Part shown: positions 36,195 through 49,985 of the stretch, piece by piece
Numbering within the stretch: position 1 is the stretch's first letter
Layout: every line of letters begins with the position of its first letter
Source: Microbulbifer variabilis
Lineage (GTDB): Bacteria; Pseudomonadota; Gammaproteobacteria; Pseudomonadales; Cellvibrionaceae
NCBI RefSeq assembly: GCF_020524905.1
Contig: NZ_JAIVKI010000001.1
Location: forward strand, 434,001 to 498,000
Direction: 5' to 3'
DNA length: 64,000 nt
The notes under the pieces: generated by a model
Databases searched by the model: none
Seen by the model: the letters and a program-made list of their open reading frames with translations, nothing else
What the model was told of the DNA's origin: nothing
Translations under genes and position numbers: made by a program

Positions 36195-36333
36195 AGGTAT
36201 CGCTTTTATGTCCTTGTTTTATTGTTAGGCTCGCGCCCCACTGTGTAGTGGTTATTTATACAGTATCCCCATTCGGTTAGCTATAGGGACTGGGGCACAT
36301 TACCCTGCCGGAGTGCGCGGACGCTAAAAACCA

Positions 36334-36362
36334 CTTGAACTGTGCGGGGATGGCCCCATATA
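36334..36362 (+). promoter_or_regulatory. Sigma-32 (RpoH) heat-shock promoter of grpE
   Basis: CTTGAA (36334-36339), 14-bp spacer, CCCCATATA (36354-36362), a near-perfect RpoH consensus. It lies 65 bp upstream of the grpE start and directs heat induction of grpE and probably of the genes behind it. Confidence 0.88.
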
Positions 36363-36426
36363 GCCCCCAGAGCCCGCGGGACGGGCCCAACTCATTCCTG
36401 ACAGAGTCGACGCGACGGAGAAAGCA

Positions 36427-37068
36427 GTGGCCAGAGAGCGCAGCGAAGAAGATCAGATTACAGAGGGGGTGCAGCCGGAAGCCCTGGCTGATGAGCACCT
36501 GACAGAGACAGACGAGGCGGTTTCCGCGGAGATTGAAGACCCCTCCGCAACCGAGCGGCAGCAGGCTGAAGAAGCCTTGCACGAAGAAGCCGAAAGTGCC
36601 GATGCGCTGCACGATGAAATTATCAAACTGCAAGAGCAGTTAGCCGTGCAGAAGGATCTGGCCTTGCGTGCCCAGGCCGAGGAGCAGAATGCCCGCCGCC
36701 GTGCCCAGCAGGATGTGGAGCGCGCACGCAAATTTGCGGTGGAAAAATTGCTGCAGGATTTACTGCCGGTTGTGGATAACCTGGAGCGTGCCCTCGCCAC
36801 CATCGATACCAAGGATGAAACCAACAAAGCGTTGGTGGAAGGTATCGAGCTAACCCACAAATCTTTCGTTGATACCTTGACGAAAAATTCGGTGGAAGTT
36901 GTCGATCCGGCCGGCGAGCCCTTCGACCCGGAATTGCACCAAGCCATGACCCAGGTGCCCAACGGGGAGCTGGAGCCCAATACGGTGATGGAGGTATTTC
37001 AAAAAGGGTATCGCCTTAACGGTCGCCTGGTGCGCCCGGCTATGGTGGTGGTCAGCAAAGCGCCGTAA
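36427..37068 (+). CDS. grpE: Nucleotide exchange factor GrpE
   Basis: This 213-residue protein starts at GTG 36427 with GGAG seven bases upstream. The acidic N-terminal extension (about 1-65) is longer than usual. The long helix (LQEQLAVQKDLALRAQAEEQNARRRAQQD) and the C-terminal beta domain (FDPELHQAMTQVPNGELEPNTVMEVFQKGYRLNGRLVRPAMVVV) are typical. It promotes ADP release from DnaK. It is first in the grpE-dnaK-dnaJ cluster. Confidence 0.97.
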   Translation: MARERSEEDQITEGVQPEALADEHLTETDEAVSAEIEDPSATERQQAEEALHEEAESADALHDEIIKLQEQLAVQKDLALRAQAEEQNARRRAQQDVERARKFAVEKLLQDLLPVVDNLERALATIDTKDETNKALVEGIELTHKSFVDTLTKNSVEVVDPAGEPFDPELHQAMTQVPNGELEPNTVMEVFQKGYRLNGRLVRPAMVVVSKAP

Positions 37069-37088
37069 CAGCAGGTGTGGAAAACGGC

Positions 37089-37117
37089 CTTGAATTTTAT
37101 CGGCCGGCACCAATATA
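37089..37117 (+). promoter_or_regulatory. Possible second sigma-32 promoter upstream of dnaK
   Basis: CTTGAA (37089-37094) followed after 13 bp by CACCAATATA (37108-37117), a weaker match to the RpoH -10. It lies in the 125-bp grpE-dnaK gap, about 77 bp before the dnaK start. Confidence 0.55.
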
Positions 37118-37193
37118 GCTGACAACAGAAGAATTATTCGCGCGTTGTAGACAGAATAAATCTGGCGGCGCGCATCAATCGAGGATTTTACAA

Positions 37194-39140
37194 ATGGGAA
37201 AAATTATCGGCATCGACCTGGGTACTACCAACAGCTGTGTGGCAGTGCTGGATGGTGACAAAGCGCGCGTAATCGAAAACGCCGAAGGCGATCGTACTAC
37301 GCCTTCTATTGTTGCCTTCACTGACGACAACGAAATCCTGGTGGGCCAGTCCGCCAAGCGTCAGGCGGTGACCAATCCCCAGAATACTCTGTTTGCGGTT
37401 AAGCGTTTGATCGGCCGTAAATTCAAAGATGAAGTTGTACAGAAAGATATCAAGATGGTGCCTTACACCATCACCGAAGCCGACAACGGCGATGCTTGGG
37501 TAGAAGTGAAAGGCGATAAAAAAGCTCCGCCTCAGATCTCTGCTGAAGTCTTGAAGAAAATGAAAAAAACCGCGGAAGATTTCCTCGGTGAAAAAGTAGA
37601 TGCTGCGGTAATTACCGTACCGGCTTACTTTAATGACTCCCAGCGTCAGGCCACCAAAGACGCCGGCCGTATTGCTGGCCTGGACGTTAAGCGCATTATC
37701 AACGAGCCGACTGCCGCTGCACTGGCCTACGGCCTGGACAAGCAGGGTGGCGACCGCACCGTAGCGGTATACGATCTGGGTGGTGGTACTTTCGATATCT
37801 CCATCATCGAAATTGCAGACGTGGATGGCGAGAAGCAGTTTGAAGTACTGTCCACCAACGGCGACACCTTCCTCGGTGGTGAAGACTTCGACCTGCGCCT
37901 GATCGACTACTTGGCGGCAGAGTTCAAGAAAGATCAGGGCATCGACCTGAAAGGCGACCCCCTGGCGATGCAGCGTCTGAAAGAAGCTGCAGAAAAAGCC
38001 AAGATCGAGCTGTCCTCCAGTCAGCAGACCGAGGTGAATCTGCCGTACATTACTGCAGACGCCACTGGTCCAAAGCACTTGGTGGTTAAACTGACTCGCG
38101 CCAAGCTGGAAAGCCTGGTTGAAGAGCTGGTAATCCGCTCCCTGGAGCCGGTAAAAATTGCTCTGCAGGATGCTGACTTGTCCGCCTCTGGCGTAGACGA
38201 AGTGATCCTGGTTGGTGGTCAGACTCGTATGCCGCTTGTTCAGCAAAAAGTAACCGAGTTCTTCGGCAAAGAGCCGCGCAAAGATGTTAACCCCGACGAA
38301 GCCGTTGCCGTGGGCGCTGCTATCCAGGGCGCGGTACTGTCCGGTGATGTTAAAGACGTACTGCTGCTGGACGTTACCCCGCTGACTCTGGGTATCGAAA
38401 CCATGGGCGGTGTTGCGACTCCGCTGATCGACAAGAACACCACAATCCCGACCAAAAAATCCCAGGTGTTCTCTACTGCAGAAGATAACCAGACCGCGGT
38501 GACCATTCACGTGGTACAGGGTGAGCGCAAACAGGCTTCCCAGAACAAATCTCTGGGTCGTTTTGACCTGGCTGATATCCCGCCGTCCCCCCGCGGTGTA
38601 CCTCAGATCGAAGTAACTTTCGATATCGATGCCAACGGCATCCTGCACGTACACGCGAAGGACAAGGCGACAGGTAAAGAGCAGTCCATCGTGATCAAGG
38701 CTTCCTCCGGTTTGTCCGAGGAAGAGATCGATAAGATGGTTCAGGACGCCGAGGCGAATGCCGAAGCGGACAAGCAGTTCGAGGAACTGGTACAGACCCG
38801 CAACACCCTCGACGGTCTGATCTCTGCCACCAAGAAGACCTTGGAAGAAGCCGGTGACAAAGCCACCGCTGAAGAGAAGTCCGCGATCGAAGCGGCGATC
38901 AGCGAAGCGGAAGAGGCGGTAAAAGGCAACGATAAGGCTGCCATGGAAGCCGCAACGACCAAACTGACCGAAGCTTCCGGCCCGGTTGCGCAGAAAATGT
39001 ACGCCGAACAGGCCCAGGCCGCTGGCGCTGAAGGTGCCGCTGGTGCAGGCGCTCAAGGTGAACAGCAGTCCTCCGCAGGCGACGATGCGGTTGACGCCGA
39101 GTTCGAAGAAGTAAAGGAAGACAAAAAAGAAGGTAAGTAA
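37194..39140 (+). CDS. dnaK: Molecular chaperone DnaK (Hsp70)
   Basis: This 648-residue protein has the N-terminal ATPase motifs [26 protein letters not shown] and [11 protein letters not shown], the substrate-binding domain (about 390-510), a helical lid, and an acidic C-terminal tail ending [11 protein letters not shown] for co-chaperone recognition. It folds and disaggregates proteins together with DnaJ and GrpE encoded alongside. A hairpin near 39157-39188 (TCCGGCGG/CCGCCGGA) follows the stop and may attenuate read-through to dnaJ. Confidence 0.99.
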   Translation: MGKIIGIDLGTTNSCVAVLDGDKARVIENAEGDRTTPSIVAFTDDNEILVGQSAKRQAVTNPQNTLFAVKRLIGRKFKDEVVQKDIKMVPYTITEADNGDAWVEVKGDKKAPPQISAEVLKKMKKTAEDFLGEKVDAAVITVPAYFNDSQRQATKDAGRIAGLDVKRIINEPTAAALAYGLDKQGGDRTVAVYDLGGGTFDISIIEIADVDGEKQFEVLSTNGDTFLGGEDFDLRLIDYLAAEFKKDQGIDLKGDPLAMQRLKEAAEKAKIELSSSQQTEVNLPYITADATGPKHLVVKLTRAKLESLVEELVIRSLEPVKIALQDADLSASGVDEVILVGGQTRMPLVQQKVTEFFGKEPRKDVNPDEAVAVGAAIQGAVLSGDVKDVLLLDVTPLTLGIETMGGVATPLIDKNTTIPTKKSQVFSTAEDNQTAVTIHVVQGERKQASQNKSLGRFDLADIPPSPRGVPQIEVTFDIDANGILHVHAKDKATGKEQSIVIKASSGLSEEEIDKMVQDAEANAEADKQFEELVQTRNTLDGLISATKKTLEEAGDKATAEEKSAIEAAISEAEEAVKGNDKAAMEAATTKLTEASGPVAQKMYAEQAQAAGAEGAAGAGAQGEQQSSAGDDAVDAEFEEVKEDKKEGK

Positions 39141-39365
39141 GCGTTCGCTTGCATTTCCGGCGGTAACTTTTACAGTATCCGCCGGAAAACTTCAGGGGCG
39201 CGGCGCCTTACTTTCAGAGGCCCGCGCCCTGTGTTGTTTCAGGTATCCGTCAAAATTTACAGTGATTGTGCAATTTGGCGGCGCTCCGCATGCGGAGTTT
39301 AGTTAGAAACCGAGAACTAGAAAGAGTTTGGCCGTTCTTGATGCCGGACCAGAGAACATAGTTTT

Positions 39366-40487
39366 ATGTCGAAACGCGATTATTACGAAGTCCTCGGCGT
39401 CGAGCGCGGCGCTTCGGATGCAGAGCTGAAGAAAGCCTACCGCCGGGTGGCAATGAAGTTTCACCCGGACCGTAACCCCGATGATGCGGAAGCCGAAAAC
39501 AAATTCAAAGAGGCCAATGAGGCCTACGAAATACTGTCCGACTCACAGAAACGTGCGGCTTACGACCAGTTTGGCCACGCCGGTGTAGAAGGCCAGATGG
39601 GCGGTGGTGGTGCCGGCGGTTTCGGTGGTTTCTCCGATATCTTCGGCGATGTGTTCGGCGATATTTTTGGTGGGGGCGGTGGTCGTCGCGGTGGCCCTGC
39701 GCGCGGTTCCGACTTGCGCTATGACCTGGAGCTGGACCTGGAAGACGCAGTGCGTGGCACTACGGTCAAAATTCGCGTACCGACTTTGGCCTCGTGTGAT
39801 ACCTGCCATGGCTCCGGTGCCAAGCCCGGTTCTTCACCGCAGACCTGCGGCACTTGTGGCGGTGCTGGCCAAGTGCGTATGCAGCAGGGTTTCTTCTCTG
39901 TTCAGCAGACCTGCCCCAACTGTCGTGGGCGCGGCTCTATTATTTCCGATCCCTGTGGCAGCTGCCACGGTCGCGGTCGGGTAGAGGAGACTAAGACTCT
40001 GTCGGTGAAAGTGCCCCCCGGTGTGGATACTGGCGACCGTATTCGCCTGTCCGGTGAGGGTGAAGCCGGCCCTGATGGCGGTCCCGCTGGCGATCTGTAT
40101 GTGCAGGTCGTGGTAAAGGAACACGACCTGTTCCAGCGCGATGGCAAGAACCTCTACTGCGAAGTGCCAATCAGCTTCTCTTCCGCTGCGCTTGGCGGAG
40201 AACTGGAAGTGCCGACGCTTGATGGCAAGGTAAAACTGAAGATTCCCGCGGAGAGTCAGACCGGCAAGTTGTTCCGGCTGCGCGGCAAAGGGGTAACCCC
40301 TGTGCGCGGTGGTGCTACTGGCGACCTGTTGTGTCGGGTTGTGGTGGAAACACCGGTGAACCTCTCCAGCAAGCAAAAAGAGCTGCTGCAGGAATTTGCC
40401 AATACCCTTAGTGAAAAGAAAAATGCGCCTCGTCAAACCGGCTGGTTTGAGGGAGTGAAGAGCTTCTTTGGAGATATGAAGCTGTAA
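39366..40487 (+). CDS. dnaJ: Co-chaperone DnaJ (Hsp40)
   Basis: This 373-residue type-I J-protein has the J domain with HPD ([10 protein letters not shown], about residue 33), a Gly/Phe-rich linker (75-115), four zinc-binding CxxCxGxG repeats ([32 protein letters not shown]) and C-terminal beta domains. It delivers substrates to DnaK and stimulates its ATPase. It lies 225 bp after dnaK. A weak hairpin at 40526-40548 (GCAGCC/GGCTGC) follows the gene. Confidence 0.99.
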   Translation: MSKRDYYEVLGVERGASDAELKKAYRRVAMKFHPDRNPDDAEAENKFKEANEAYEILSDSQKRAAYDQFGHAGVEGQMGGGGAGGFGGFSDIFGDVFGDIFGGGGGRRGGPARGSDLRYDLELDLEDAVRGTTVKIRVPTLASCDTCHGSGAKPGSSPQTCGTCGGAGQVRMQQGFFSVQQTCPNCRGRGSIISDPCGSCHGRGRVEETKTLSVKVPPGVDTGDRIRLSGEGEAGPDGGPAGDLYVQVVVKEHDLFQRDGKNLYCEVPISFSSAALGGELEVPTLDGKVKLKIPAESQTGKLFRLRGKGVTPVRGGATGDLLCRVVVETPVNLSSKQKELLQEFANTLSEKKNAPRQTGWFEGVKSFFGDMKL

Positions 40488-40632
40488 GCCCTTTTGGGCG
40501 AGCTCTATAGGTTTTTCGACTTTTGGCAGCCTCAACTTCTGGGGCTGCTTCTTAAGTTGACTTGTAGGACAGCTTTCGGAGAGTCTTTAGAGGTAGAAAA
40601 AGTAGTGAGTACCGGCCCTGGTCGCCGCCGGG

Positions 40633-41088
40633 TTAGTCCTCTTGGGTAGATCGGGCCCTCAGTCGAGCAGCTAACTCCATCAAAAATTCGTGCTGGATCT
40701 TACCCAGTGCTGCCATCTGTTGTTGATTCAATATTCCCTCCAACTCTTTGTTCGATTGGGCACTGATTGTGGCCAATTGCGCACCTATTTCCCCGCGCTG
40801 CTTGGGAGTCAAGCGGACTTTCGGGTTGTTTAATACGCCATAGCGTTCCAATACCGCCTTTTTTTCTGCAAGGCTCTTTTGCATGATGGGCAGTACAGCT
40901 TTTTCCTGGCCAGGGGTGAGCTGCAGACGCAGCGTCACCCAATCTGTTATGTCGTCATATTTCTCCCAGAAATCTGGACTGGCGCTCTGTTGCTGGGCAG
41001 ACGCGGGCGCACTGCCAAAGGCCAGGGTCAGGAAAATGACCACTGCCAGTAAATGTGGCAGATGGTTAGATCGAATCATTAGTCGCAT
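40633..41088 (-). CDS. Spy/CpxP-like periplasmic LTxxQ protein
   Basis: This 151-residue product starts at ATG 41088 with TGGAG upstream; the frame extends further but without support. It has a signal peptide ending ASAQQQ and two LTxxQ-type motifs (LTPGQEKAVL and LTPKQRGEI) in a helical, Lys-rich protein, as in Spy/CpxP family chaperones of the periplasm. Related proteins respond to envelope stress and suppress aggregation. It is convergent with dnaJ and stands alone. The family call is moderate because only the motifs and layout support it. Confidence 0.75.
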   Translation of the reverse strand: MRLMIRSNHLPHLLAVVIFLTLAFGSAPASAQQQSASPDFWEKYDDITDWVTLRLQLTPGQEKAVLPIMQKSLAEKKAVLERYGVLNNPKVRLTPKQRGEIGAQLATISAQSNKELEGILNQQQMAALGKIQHEFLMELAARLRARSTQED

Positions 41089-41250
41089 GTTGGCGCTCCA
41101 TTTAGCCCTCTGGGATAAGACTAGCATCGCCATTTGGCATTGCTTTCACTTAGTTGCAGTTAGTTGGTAATAAGCTTGTGCTTCGTTATTTCCTCTATTG
41201 CAGAAATCTCGTGGCCTGAATTATGACCATGCAAAAGTGATCACTTTTAA

Positions 41251-42144
<894 letters not shown>

Positions 42145-42349
42145 TTTACCCACTGCAATGGTTTTTTTAGTGGGGTAGCCCCGCCTCACCCAGTCAGTTC
42201 TATCCAGGAGAAGTGCTGCTGGTGTGAGTTGGCAGCAGGAGTGGCTAAAAAGACTCTAAGTGGGTTGGCGAGCGATTGTTTCGCACAAGTTAAAAATAGT
42301 TCGGGCTGTTTATTTGCTCGAAAGTTTAAAAAATAGAGGATTTTTTCGT

Positions 42350-43774
42350 TTGGAAAAAAAATTGATTGTCGGCAGTGAAGAGTGGTGTGCATTTCCTGGC
42401 TTGGGTATTCCCGCAATTAAGGCCCGGGTGGACTCTGGAGCTAAGACGTCTTGCCTGCACGCTTACAATATTCAGACGTTCAAGCGCGACGGTGAGCCCT
42501 GGGTAAGTTTTGAAGCGCACCCATTACAGCACCAACGCCGTCCAACCGTGCGCTGTGAGGCCCGTCTTCTGGATAAGCGCTTGGTGCGCAGTTCTTCCGG
42601 TGAAGCGGAGCGGCGTCCAGTCATTCGCACGGCACTATCCATTGGCGGTAGCGTTTGGGATATCGAACTGACCCTGACCAATCGCGACAGTATGGGTTAC
42701 CGCATGTTGCTCGGACGTGAAGCAATGCTTGGGCGTATGATGGTGGACCCTTCGGAGGGGTTCTGCCTGGGTGATTTGCCAAAAAGCCAGCTGGATGAAT
42801 TTTATCGAGACGAACACCATATCGCCGGCACAGGCCTGCGTATTGGCTTGCTGGCTTCCAACCCAGACCTTTACAGCAACCGTCGCATTATGGAAGCCGG
42901 TGCCGAGCGCGGTCACCGCATGACCTTCCTGGACGTTCGTCAGTGTTATATGAAACTGGATGCGGATGAGCCCGAGGTGCATTACCGCGATGGCAGAATC
43001 CTCAATAATCTGGATGCCATTATCCCGCGGATTCGTCCCAGCCAGACCTTTTACGGCTGTGCCCTGACTCGCCACTTCGAGAGTCTGGAGGTGTTTGCCC
43101 TGAATGGTTCTGCGGCGATCAGTCAGTCGCGGGACAAGTTGTTTTCCCTGCAGCTTCTGCAGCAGAGCGGCTTGAGTATCCCTACCTCTGGCTTCGCTAA
43201 CTCGCCGGTGGATACCAATGAGTTGATCGAGATGGTCGGCGGTGCGCCGCTGATCGTGAAACTGCTGGAGGGAACACAAGGGCGCGGCGTTGTGCTGGCG
43301 GAAACACGTAAAGCGGCGGAGTCGGTCATTAACGCGTTTAAATCCCTAAAGGCCAACCTGTTGGTGCAGGAGTTTATCCGCGAAGCTCAAGGCAAGGATT
43401 TGCGCCTGTTCGTGATCGATGGACGGGTGGTGGCATCAATCCAGCGGGAGGCGGCACCGGGTGAGTTCCGAGCCAATATTCACCAGGGCGGAACCGCTTC
43501 AGTGGTCAAGGTCACGGCAGATGAAAAGCGCATAGCGATTAAGGCGGCAAAAGCGCTGGGTTTGAAGGTGGCGGGTGTAGATATTATTCGCTCGCGCAAG
43601 GGGCCGCTGCTGCTTGAGGTGAACTCCTCTCCCGGTCTGGAAGGTATCGAGAGCGCCACCCGTAAAGATATTGCTGGGGCCATGATCATGTCGATTGAGA
43701 AGGCCCTTAAGTGGCGTCCGGCGACAAAAATGGCAGAAAGCAGTATCGACCTAGAGAAGAGTACGTCTGAATAG
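42350..43774 (+). CDS. Fused RimB-like protease and RimK-like glutamate ligase
   Basis: The start is most likely TTG 42350 with AGAGGA nine bases upstream, giving 474 residues. Residues about 5-150 form the retropepsin-like or ATP-dependent zinc protease domain (PF05618 type: ARVDSGAKTSCLHAY, then YRMLLGREAML). In Pseudomonas this domain is a separate protein, RimB. Residues about 170-460 are an ATP-grasp RimK domain (IPRIRPSQTFYG, LIVKLLEGTQGRGVVLAE, LLLEVNSSPGLEGIE). RimK adds glutamates to ribosomal protein S6 and RimB removes them, so one chain may hold writer and eraser. It is monocistronic, between dapB and the YfiR-like gene. Confidence 0.87.
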   Translation: MEKKLIVGSEEWCAFPGLGIPAIKARVDSGAKTSCLHAYNIQTFKRDGEPWVSFEAHPLQHQRRPTVRCEARLLDKRLVRSSSGEAERRPVIRTALSIGGSVWDIELTLTNRDSMGYRMLLGREAMLGRMMVDPSEGFCLGDLPKSQLDEFYRDEHHIAGTGLRIGLLASNPDLYSNRRIMEAGAERGHRMTFLDVRQCYMKLDADEPEVHYRDGRILNNLDAIIPRIRPSQTFYGCALTRHFESLEVFALNGSAAISQSRDKLFSLQLLQQSGLSIPTSGFANSPVDTNELIEMVGGAPLIVKLLEGTQGRGVVLAETRKAAESVINAFKSLKANLLVQEFIREAQGKDLRLFVIDGRVVASIQREAAPGEFRANIHQGGTASVVKVTADEKRIAIKAAKALGLKVAGVDIIRSRKGPLLLEVNSSPGLEGIESATRKDIAGAMIMSIEKALKWRPATKMAESSIDLEKSTSE

Positions 43775-43961
43775 TCGATGGTGATTGGGGCGCCGGCGGC
43801 TCTAAGTCCAGTGGGCTAACCTTCAGAGGTAGCCGGGCTTTTCGCTGGCGCGCTCATCAAGCCTCGGCAAATAGTTTGCCCTGGTATCCGCCGATAGACA
43901 CTCTCTGCCGGGACCGCCTCTGTCGCCGGCAGCTGGTGTAAACCGCAGGGTTAAACTGACC

Positions 43962-44540
43962 GTGAAGACACACTGCCTCAGACCACCCGTTTCCCGACTA
44001 TCCCTGATTTTCTCCCTGTTGTTGAGCTTGCTGATTGCGCCATTTACCCTGGCCGCAGTGCATCTTTCCGATACCCCCTTGGGGCGGCGTGTGATGGTGG
44101 ATTACATCGTTCATTTCGCCTACAACCTGCAGTGGCCGGTCAACGCTTTTGATAACTACACTGCCCCATTCAAGGTGTGCCTGATGGGTGGGGATTCCCT
44201 GGGAGAGACTCTGGCGGAGCGTTTCCGAAACCAGCGTATTGACGGGCGCAAGGTAGCGCTGGAGAAAATTGAGCTCAAGGATATACTGCGTGCGCGCAAG
44301 TGTCAGATTGTGATTCTCGGTTCTATGGATCGCGCCAATCTGCTTAAAGCGCTGGTTACTGTAGAATTCTTCCCGGTCCTTACGGTGAGCGATGCCGATC
44401 GCTTTGCTGCAACCGGCGGAATGATCGAGTTTGCCGATTCCGGCGGTGAAGTGGCTTTGCGCATGAATAAAACCATGCTGGAGAAGGCGGAGTTAAAAAT
44501 GGGCAACAGCTTATTTCGTCTTGGACAAAAACCAGACTGA
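43962..44540 (+). CDS. YfiR/DUF4154-like periplasmic protein
   Basis: This 192-residue protein starts at GTG 43962, with a signal peptide ending TLAAV. The mature part has the YfiR pattern: VDYIVHFAYNLQWPVNAF at the start, FKVCLMGGDSLGETL, CQIVILGSMDRANLL, and a closing GGMIEFADSGGEVALRMN. In Pseudomonas YfiR restrains the diguanylate cyclase YfiN in the periplasm. No yfiN or yfiB is next to it, so this is an orphan member that may act with another partner. It is in the same direction as carA but separated from it by a strong terminator. Confidence 0.8.
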   Translation: MKTHCLRPPVSRLSLIFSLLLSLLIAPFTLAAVHLSDTPLGRRVMVDYIVHFAYNLQWPVNAFDNYTAPFKVCLMGGDSLGETLAERFRNQRIDGRKVALEKIELKDILRARKCQIVILGSMDRANLLKALVTVEFFPVLTVSDADRFAATGGMIEFADSGGEVALRMNKTMLEKAELKMGNSLFRLGQKPD

Positions 44541-44720
44541 GGAAGATCCCTTGGCCGCGTTTGGCGTATTTTTGCACTAGCGTCCAGAGGGGATTTCGCG
44601 TAGAATCTGCGCCCGAATTTGGGCTGGTGTCGCGTAGCTAAATTGCACGCGCGAGTCCGCTAAAAGCCGGTGGCAAGCATCGGCCAATTTGTGAGAGCCG
44701 CGCGTGAATAGATTTTTAAA

Positions 44721-44756
44721 GCGAGATGAAGCTGCGATGTTTCATCTCGCTTTTTT
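44721..44756 (+). terminator. Strong terminator between the YfiR-like gene and carA
   Basis: A perfect 10-bp stem GCGAGATGAA (44721-44730) / TTCATCTCGC (44741-44750) followed by six T. It lies 180 bp after the upstream stop and 82 bp before carA, so it either terminates the YfiR-like transcript or is an attenuator in a carA leader. Confidence 0.85.
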
Positions 44757-44837
44757 ATGCGCGCGCCAGCCGGGAGCCTGTATGCTCCAAAGCCCGCAAA
44801 CCCCGCCCGGAAGCAGTTCTGAAGATTGGAGTTCAAT

Positions 44838-46019
44838 TTGACTAAAGCTGTCCCTACGTCGGAGGCCTTCATGCCCCACAACTTTATGCAGAGTACAACT
44901 CCCGCCCTGCTGGTGCTCGCAGATGGTAGCGTCTTTGAAGGACGCGCGATCGGCGCCCACGGCAGTTCTGTTGGCGAGGTGGTGTTCAACACCTCAATGA
45001 CCGGCTACCAGGAGATCCTTACCGATCCCTCCTATGCCCGCCAGATTGTGACTCTGACTTATCCACACATCGGCAATACTGGCACCAACCAGGAAGACGA
45101 AGAATGCGCCGATATCTGGGCCGCGGGCCTGGTAATCCGCGACTTGCCGCTGCTGGCCAGCAGCTTCCGCAACGAGCAGTCCCTGGAAGACTACCTGCGC
45201 GATCGCAATATCGTCGGTATCGCCGATATCGACACTCGCCGCCTGACTCGCCTGCTGCGTGACAAGGGCGCACAGAGCGGTTGCATCGTCGCCGGCGACA
45301 ATATCGACCGCGAAGAAGCCCTGGCCAAGGCCAAGGCATTTGCCGGCCTGAAAGGGATGGATCTGGCCAAGGTGGTCAGTACCAAGGAAGCCTATCCCTT
45401 TAGCGAGGGCTCCTGGACTCTCGGGGAAGGTCACAAGGCCGCGCCGGAGCAACCCTTCAAAGTGATCGCTTATGATTTCGGTGTGAAGCGCAATATCCTG
45501 CGTATGCTGGTGGATCGCGGTTGTGACATCACCGTGGTACCAGCGGAAACCCCGGCCTCTGAAGTGCTGGCGATGAATCCCAACGGCGTCTTCTTGTCCA
45601 ATGGTCCCGGTGACCCCGAGCCTTGCGAATACGCGATTACCGCTATCCGTGAAATCCTCGATGCCGGCATCCCCACTTACGGCATCTGCCTGGGCCATCA
45701 GTTGCTGGGCCTTGCGGTAGGCGGCAAGACGGCCAAGATGAAGTTCGGTCACCACGGTGGTAACCACCCGGTACAAGACCTGAACAGCACCAAGGTGATG
45801 ATCACCGCGCAGAACCATGGTTTCGAAGTGGATGCCGACAGCCTGCCGGACAATGTGGAGGTTACCCACAAGTCCCTGTTCGACGGCACCTTGCAGGGCA
45901 TTCGTTTGACAGACAAGCCGGCTTTCAGCTTCCAGGGGCACCCGGAAGCGAGCCCGGGCCCACACGATGTGGCGCCGCTTTTCGACCACTTTATTGATCT
46001 GATGAAAGAGCGCGCCTGA
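44838..46019 (+). CDS. carA: Carbamoyl-phosphate synthase small subunit CarA
   Basis: This glutamine amidotransferase subunit has the N-terminal CPSase_sm domain ([18 protein letters not shown]) and a class-I GATase domain with the nucleophile in [14 protein letters not shown] and the His/Glu pair in [13 protein letters not shown]. The start is uncertain. TTG 44838 has GGAG six bases upstream and gives 393 residues; ATG 44886 would match the usual short N-terminus but lacks a ribosome site. It supplies ammonia to CarB for carbamoyl phosphate (arginine and pyrimidine synthesis). Confidence 0.96.
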   Translation: MTKAVPTSEAFMPHNFMQSTTPALLVLADGSVFEGRAIGAHGSSVGEVVFNTSMTGYQEILTDPSYARQIVTLTYPHIGNTGTNQEDEECADIWAAGLVIRDLPLLASSFRNEQSLEDYLRDRNIVGIADIDTRRLTRLLRDKGAQSGCIVAGDNIDREEALAKAKAFAGLKGMDLAKVVSTKEAYPFSEGSWTLGEGHKAAPEQPFKVIAYDFGVKRNILRMLVDRGCDITVVPAETPASEVLAMNPNGVFLSNGPGDPEPCEYAITAIREILDAGIPTYGICLGHQLLGLAVGGKTAKMKFGHHGGNHPVQDLNSTKVMITAQNHGFEVDADSLPDNVEVTHKSLFDGTLQGIRLTDKPAFSFQGHPEASPGPHDVAPLFDHFIDLMKERA

Positions 46020-46048
46020 GGGCGCAGCTGCCCAGGGTAGGGCAATTA

Positions 46049-46072
46049 ACCGCCGCTTTTGCGGCGGTTTTA
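46049..46072 (+). terminator. Hairpin between carA and carB
   Basis: ACCGCCGC, loop TTTT, GCGGCGGT, then TTTTA. It is a terminator-like hairpin within the carAB unit and may reduce carB relative to carA. Confidence 0.6.
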
Positions 46073-46130
46073 ACAAGACACGAATGAAATTAGCGCAGCC
46101 GGCCCGAGCCGGTAGTAGAACGGAAGAAAG

Positions 46131-49358
<3,228 letters not shown>

Positions 49359-49443
49359 GCATCTACAATAATTCGTCAGTTCCGACCGGGCCTTGTGGTG
49401 ACACAGGGCCCGGTTGCGTAGTAACTATAATGGAGGTCCCACA

Positions 49444-49920
49444 TTGAACCGGGTACCAATGACCGTCGAAGGCGCTGAAGCGCTGCGTTCAGAATTGGAA
49501 AATCTGAAAAAAGTCGAACGCCCAGCGGTGGTGGAAGCCATTGCCGAGGCACGCGAACACGGTGATTTAAAGGAAAATGCCGAATACCATGCGGCGCGGG
49601 AGAAGCAGGGCTTTATTGAAGGCCGTATTCAAGAGATTGAAGCTAAGCTGTCCCACGCCCAAGTGATCGATGTGAAATCGATTGAGCCCAGTGACAAAGT
49701 GATCTTTGGCACTACGGTAACCATCATCCACCTGGATGACGATGCAGAAGTCACTTATAAAATTGTTGGTGACGACGAAGCCGATGTGAAGAAGCACAAA
49801 ATCTCGGTGAATTCCCCCATTGCCCGTGCCCTGATTGGCAAAGAGGTTGGTGAGGTGGTTGTAGTCCACACACCTTCCGGTACGGTGGAATATGAAATCG
49901 ATACCGTAGAGCACCTGTAA
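49444..49920 (+). CDS. greA: Transcription elongation factor GreA
   Basis: The start is TTG 49444, with GGAGGT five bases upstream, giving 158 residues ([21 protein letters not shown]), the standard GreA length. It has the N-terminal coiled coil with the acidic tip ([21 protein letters not shown]) and the C-terminal FKBP-like domain. It stimulates transcript cleavage by backtracked RNA polymerase. The position behind carB is conserved in gammaproteobacteria. Confidence 0.98.
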   Translation: MNRVPMTVEGAEALRSELENLKKVERPAVVEAIAEAREHGDLKENAEYHAAREKQGFIEGRIQEIEAKLSHAQVIDVKSIEPSDKVIFGTTVTIIHLDDDAEVTYKIVGDDEADVKKHKISVNSPIARALIGKEVGEVVVVHTPSGTVEYEIDTVEHL

Positions 49921-49937
49921 CAAGGTCTCTAAGAAAG

Positions 49938-49970
49938 AAAAAGGGCGGCCAGGGGCCGCCTTTTTTCTTG
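49938..49970. terminator. Bidirectional terminator between greA and the curli cluster
   Basis: GGCGGCC (49944-49950), AGG, GGCCGCC (49954-49960), with an A-run on the left and a T-run on the right. It serves greA and the convergent curlin gene. Confidence 0.85.
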
Positions 49971-49985
49971 GGGGCAGGAGCAGCT

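Noticed and set aside
37188-39056. Long minus-strand open frame (622 codons) opposite dnaK
   Set aside because: It is the antisense shadow of a highly biased, GC-rich conserved gene; dnaK on the plus strand explains the region fully.
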